Below, piece by piece: positions 6,853-7,389 of a stretch of DNA of 7,389 bases (its first letter is position 1; each line of letters starts with the position of its first letter). The DNA comes from Chloroflexota bacterium (lineage in GTDB: Bacteria > Chloroflexota > Chloroflexia > Thermomicrobiales > UBA6265), in the NCBI GenBank assembly GCA_019348515.1, contig JAHWJF010000168.1:1-7389 (forward strand), read 5' to 3'. The notes below the pieces were generated by a model, which saw only the letters and a list, made by a program, of their open reading frames with translations, was not told the origin of the DNA and searched no databases. The translations under genes were made by a program, and so were the position numbers.

Positions 6853-7338
6853 GTGCAGATTCGGGACTACATTGATAGCGACTGGCCGTCCGTCTGGAAG
6901 GTCTTCCGGGAGGTCGTCGCCGCCGGCGATACGTATGCGTACGACCCGGAATGGTCTTCTGAGCAGGCTCGGGAGGTGTGGGTCGAGGATTCTCCCGGCC
7001 ACACGGTTGTCGCCTACGACGGATCGGGGCTGCTCGGGACGGCGAAGATGGGACCGAATCGTCCTGGTCCGGGCGCGCACGTCGCCACGGCGAGTTTCAT
7101 GGTCGCTGGAACTGCGCGGGGCCGGGGTGTTGGGCGCGCGCTCGGCGAGTACGCGCTCTCCTGGGCACAAGAGCAGGGGTACGCGGCAATGCAGTTCAAC
7201 GCCGTTGTGGAGTCGAACCACGTCGCGGTGCGGCTGTGGCAGGAGCTTGGATTTCAGATCATCGGAACCGTTCCCGAAGCCTTCGCACACCCAGCACTCG
7301 GCCGTGTCGGCCTGCACGTCATGCACCGGCGCCTCTAA
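6853..7338 (+). CDS. GNAT family N-acetyltransferase
   Basis: The protein has 161 residues from GTG 6853. The frame is open back to 6658, but homologous proteins begin close to this point with a QIRDYIDSDWPSVW-like first strand and helix, so the upstream part is taken as non-coding. GTG 6850 is equally possible, and GGGG at 6840-6843 is a weak ribosome binding site. The acetyl-CoA pyrophosphate loop is RGRGVG at residues 89-94, in the segment VAGTARGRGVGRALGEYAL. It is followed by the C-terminal family marks FNAVVESNHVAVRLWQELGF (115-134) and GTVPEAF. The layout matches cytoplasmic GNAT enzymes of the phosphinothricin/L-amino-acid acetyltransferase type, which acetylate amino groups of small molecules. 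The acceptor here is unknown. It stands alone between a broken sigma factor and a terminal repeat. Confidence 0.87.
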   Translation: MQIRDYIDSDWPSVWKVFREVVAAGDTYAYDPEWSSEQAREVWVEDSPGHTVVAYDGSGLLGTAKMGPNRPGPGAHVATASFMVAGTARGRGVGRALGEYALSWAQEQGYAAMQFNAVVESNHVAVRLWQELGFQIIGTVPEAFAHPALGRVGLHVMHRRL

Positions 7339-7358
7339 GTGCCGCGATAGAGAGGAGG

Positions 7359-7389
7359 TGTCATTCTGAGCCCACAGGCGAAGAATCTC
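7359..7389. repeat. Intergenic repeat, copy 3 (variant, cut by window edge)
   Basis: The segment starts TGTCATTCTGAG and ends GGCGAAGAATCTC at the last base. It shares the frame of copies 1 and 2 (TGTCAT, then CGAG or TGAG, then CGA-G-ATCTC) but with a different spacer. It begins 20 bases after the acetyltransferase stop, the same placement as copy 2 after the sulfatase. The rest of the element lies outside the window, so its inverted-repeat character cannot be checked here. Confidence 0.6.

Noticed and set aside
1..7389. CRISPR array, tRNA or rRNA genes
   Set aside because: No regularly spaced repeats, cloverleaf or conserved rRNA segments were seen on either strand.

Overview
The window is GC-rich. 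It carries Pro/Thr/Ala-rich secreted-protein linkers and a family of TGTCAT...ATCTC intergenic repeats. Together these suggest a Chloroflexota bacterium, perhaps class Thermomicrobia. That placement is inferred from style and remembered families; no rRNA or marker gene is present.

Layout. (1) Positions 2-496, + strand: the 3' part of an unrecognised protein with a low-complexity Ala/Pro tail. (2) 562-656: a palindromic repeat whose right end supplies the likely start codon of the next gene. (3) 651-3566, + strand: a large secreted sulfatase of the N-acetylglucosamine-6-sulfatase-like type. Its catalytic domain sits behind about 400 residues that look like two diverged copies of one domain of unknown function. 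(4) 3585-3696: a second, larger copy of the repeat, starting 18 bases after the sulfatase stop. (5) 3762-3899: a doubtful 45-residue Cys-rich small ORF, well placed behind a ribosome binding site and overlapping the next start. (6) 3896-4936, + strand: a GH43-type glycosidase, apparently cytoplasmic. (7) About 4937-6316: a decayed stretch on the minus strand. It holds the N-terminal remnant of a secreted alpha/beta hydrolase with an in-frame stop and a lost C-terminus, and an ECF-type sigma factor split by one frameshift. (8) 6853-7338, + strand: a GNAT acetyltransferase. (9) 7359 to the edge: a third repeat of the same general design, again just after a stop codon.

The sulfatase and the GH43 enzyme could both act on complex glycans, the sulfatase outside the cell and the glycosidase inside. 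They are separated by about 330 bases containing a strong hairpin, so a shared operon is uncertain. No sulfatase-maturating enzyme, transporter or regulator for them is visible. I do not see a convincing new multi-gene system. The most notable items are the duplicated-domain/sulfatase fusion, the repeat family and its placement at gene ends, and the two linked broken genes.
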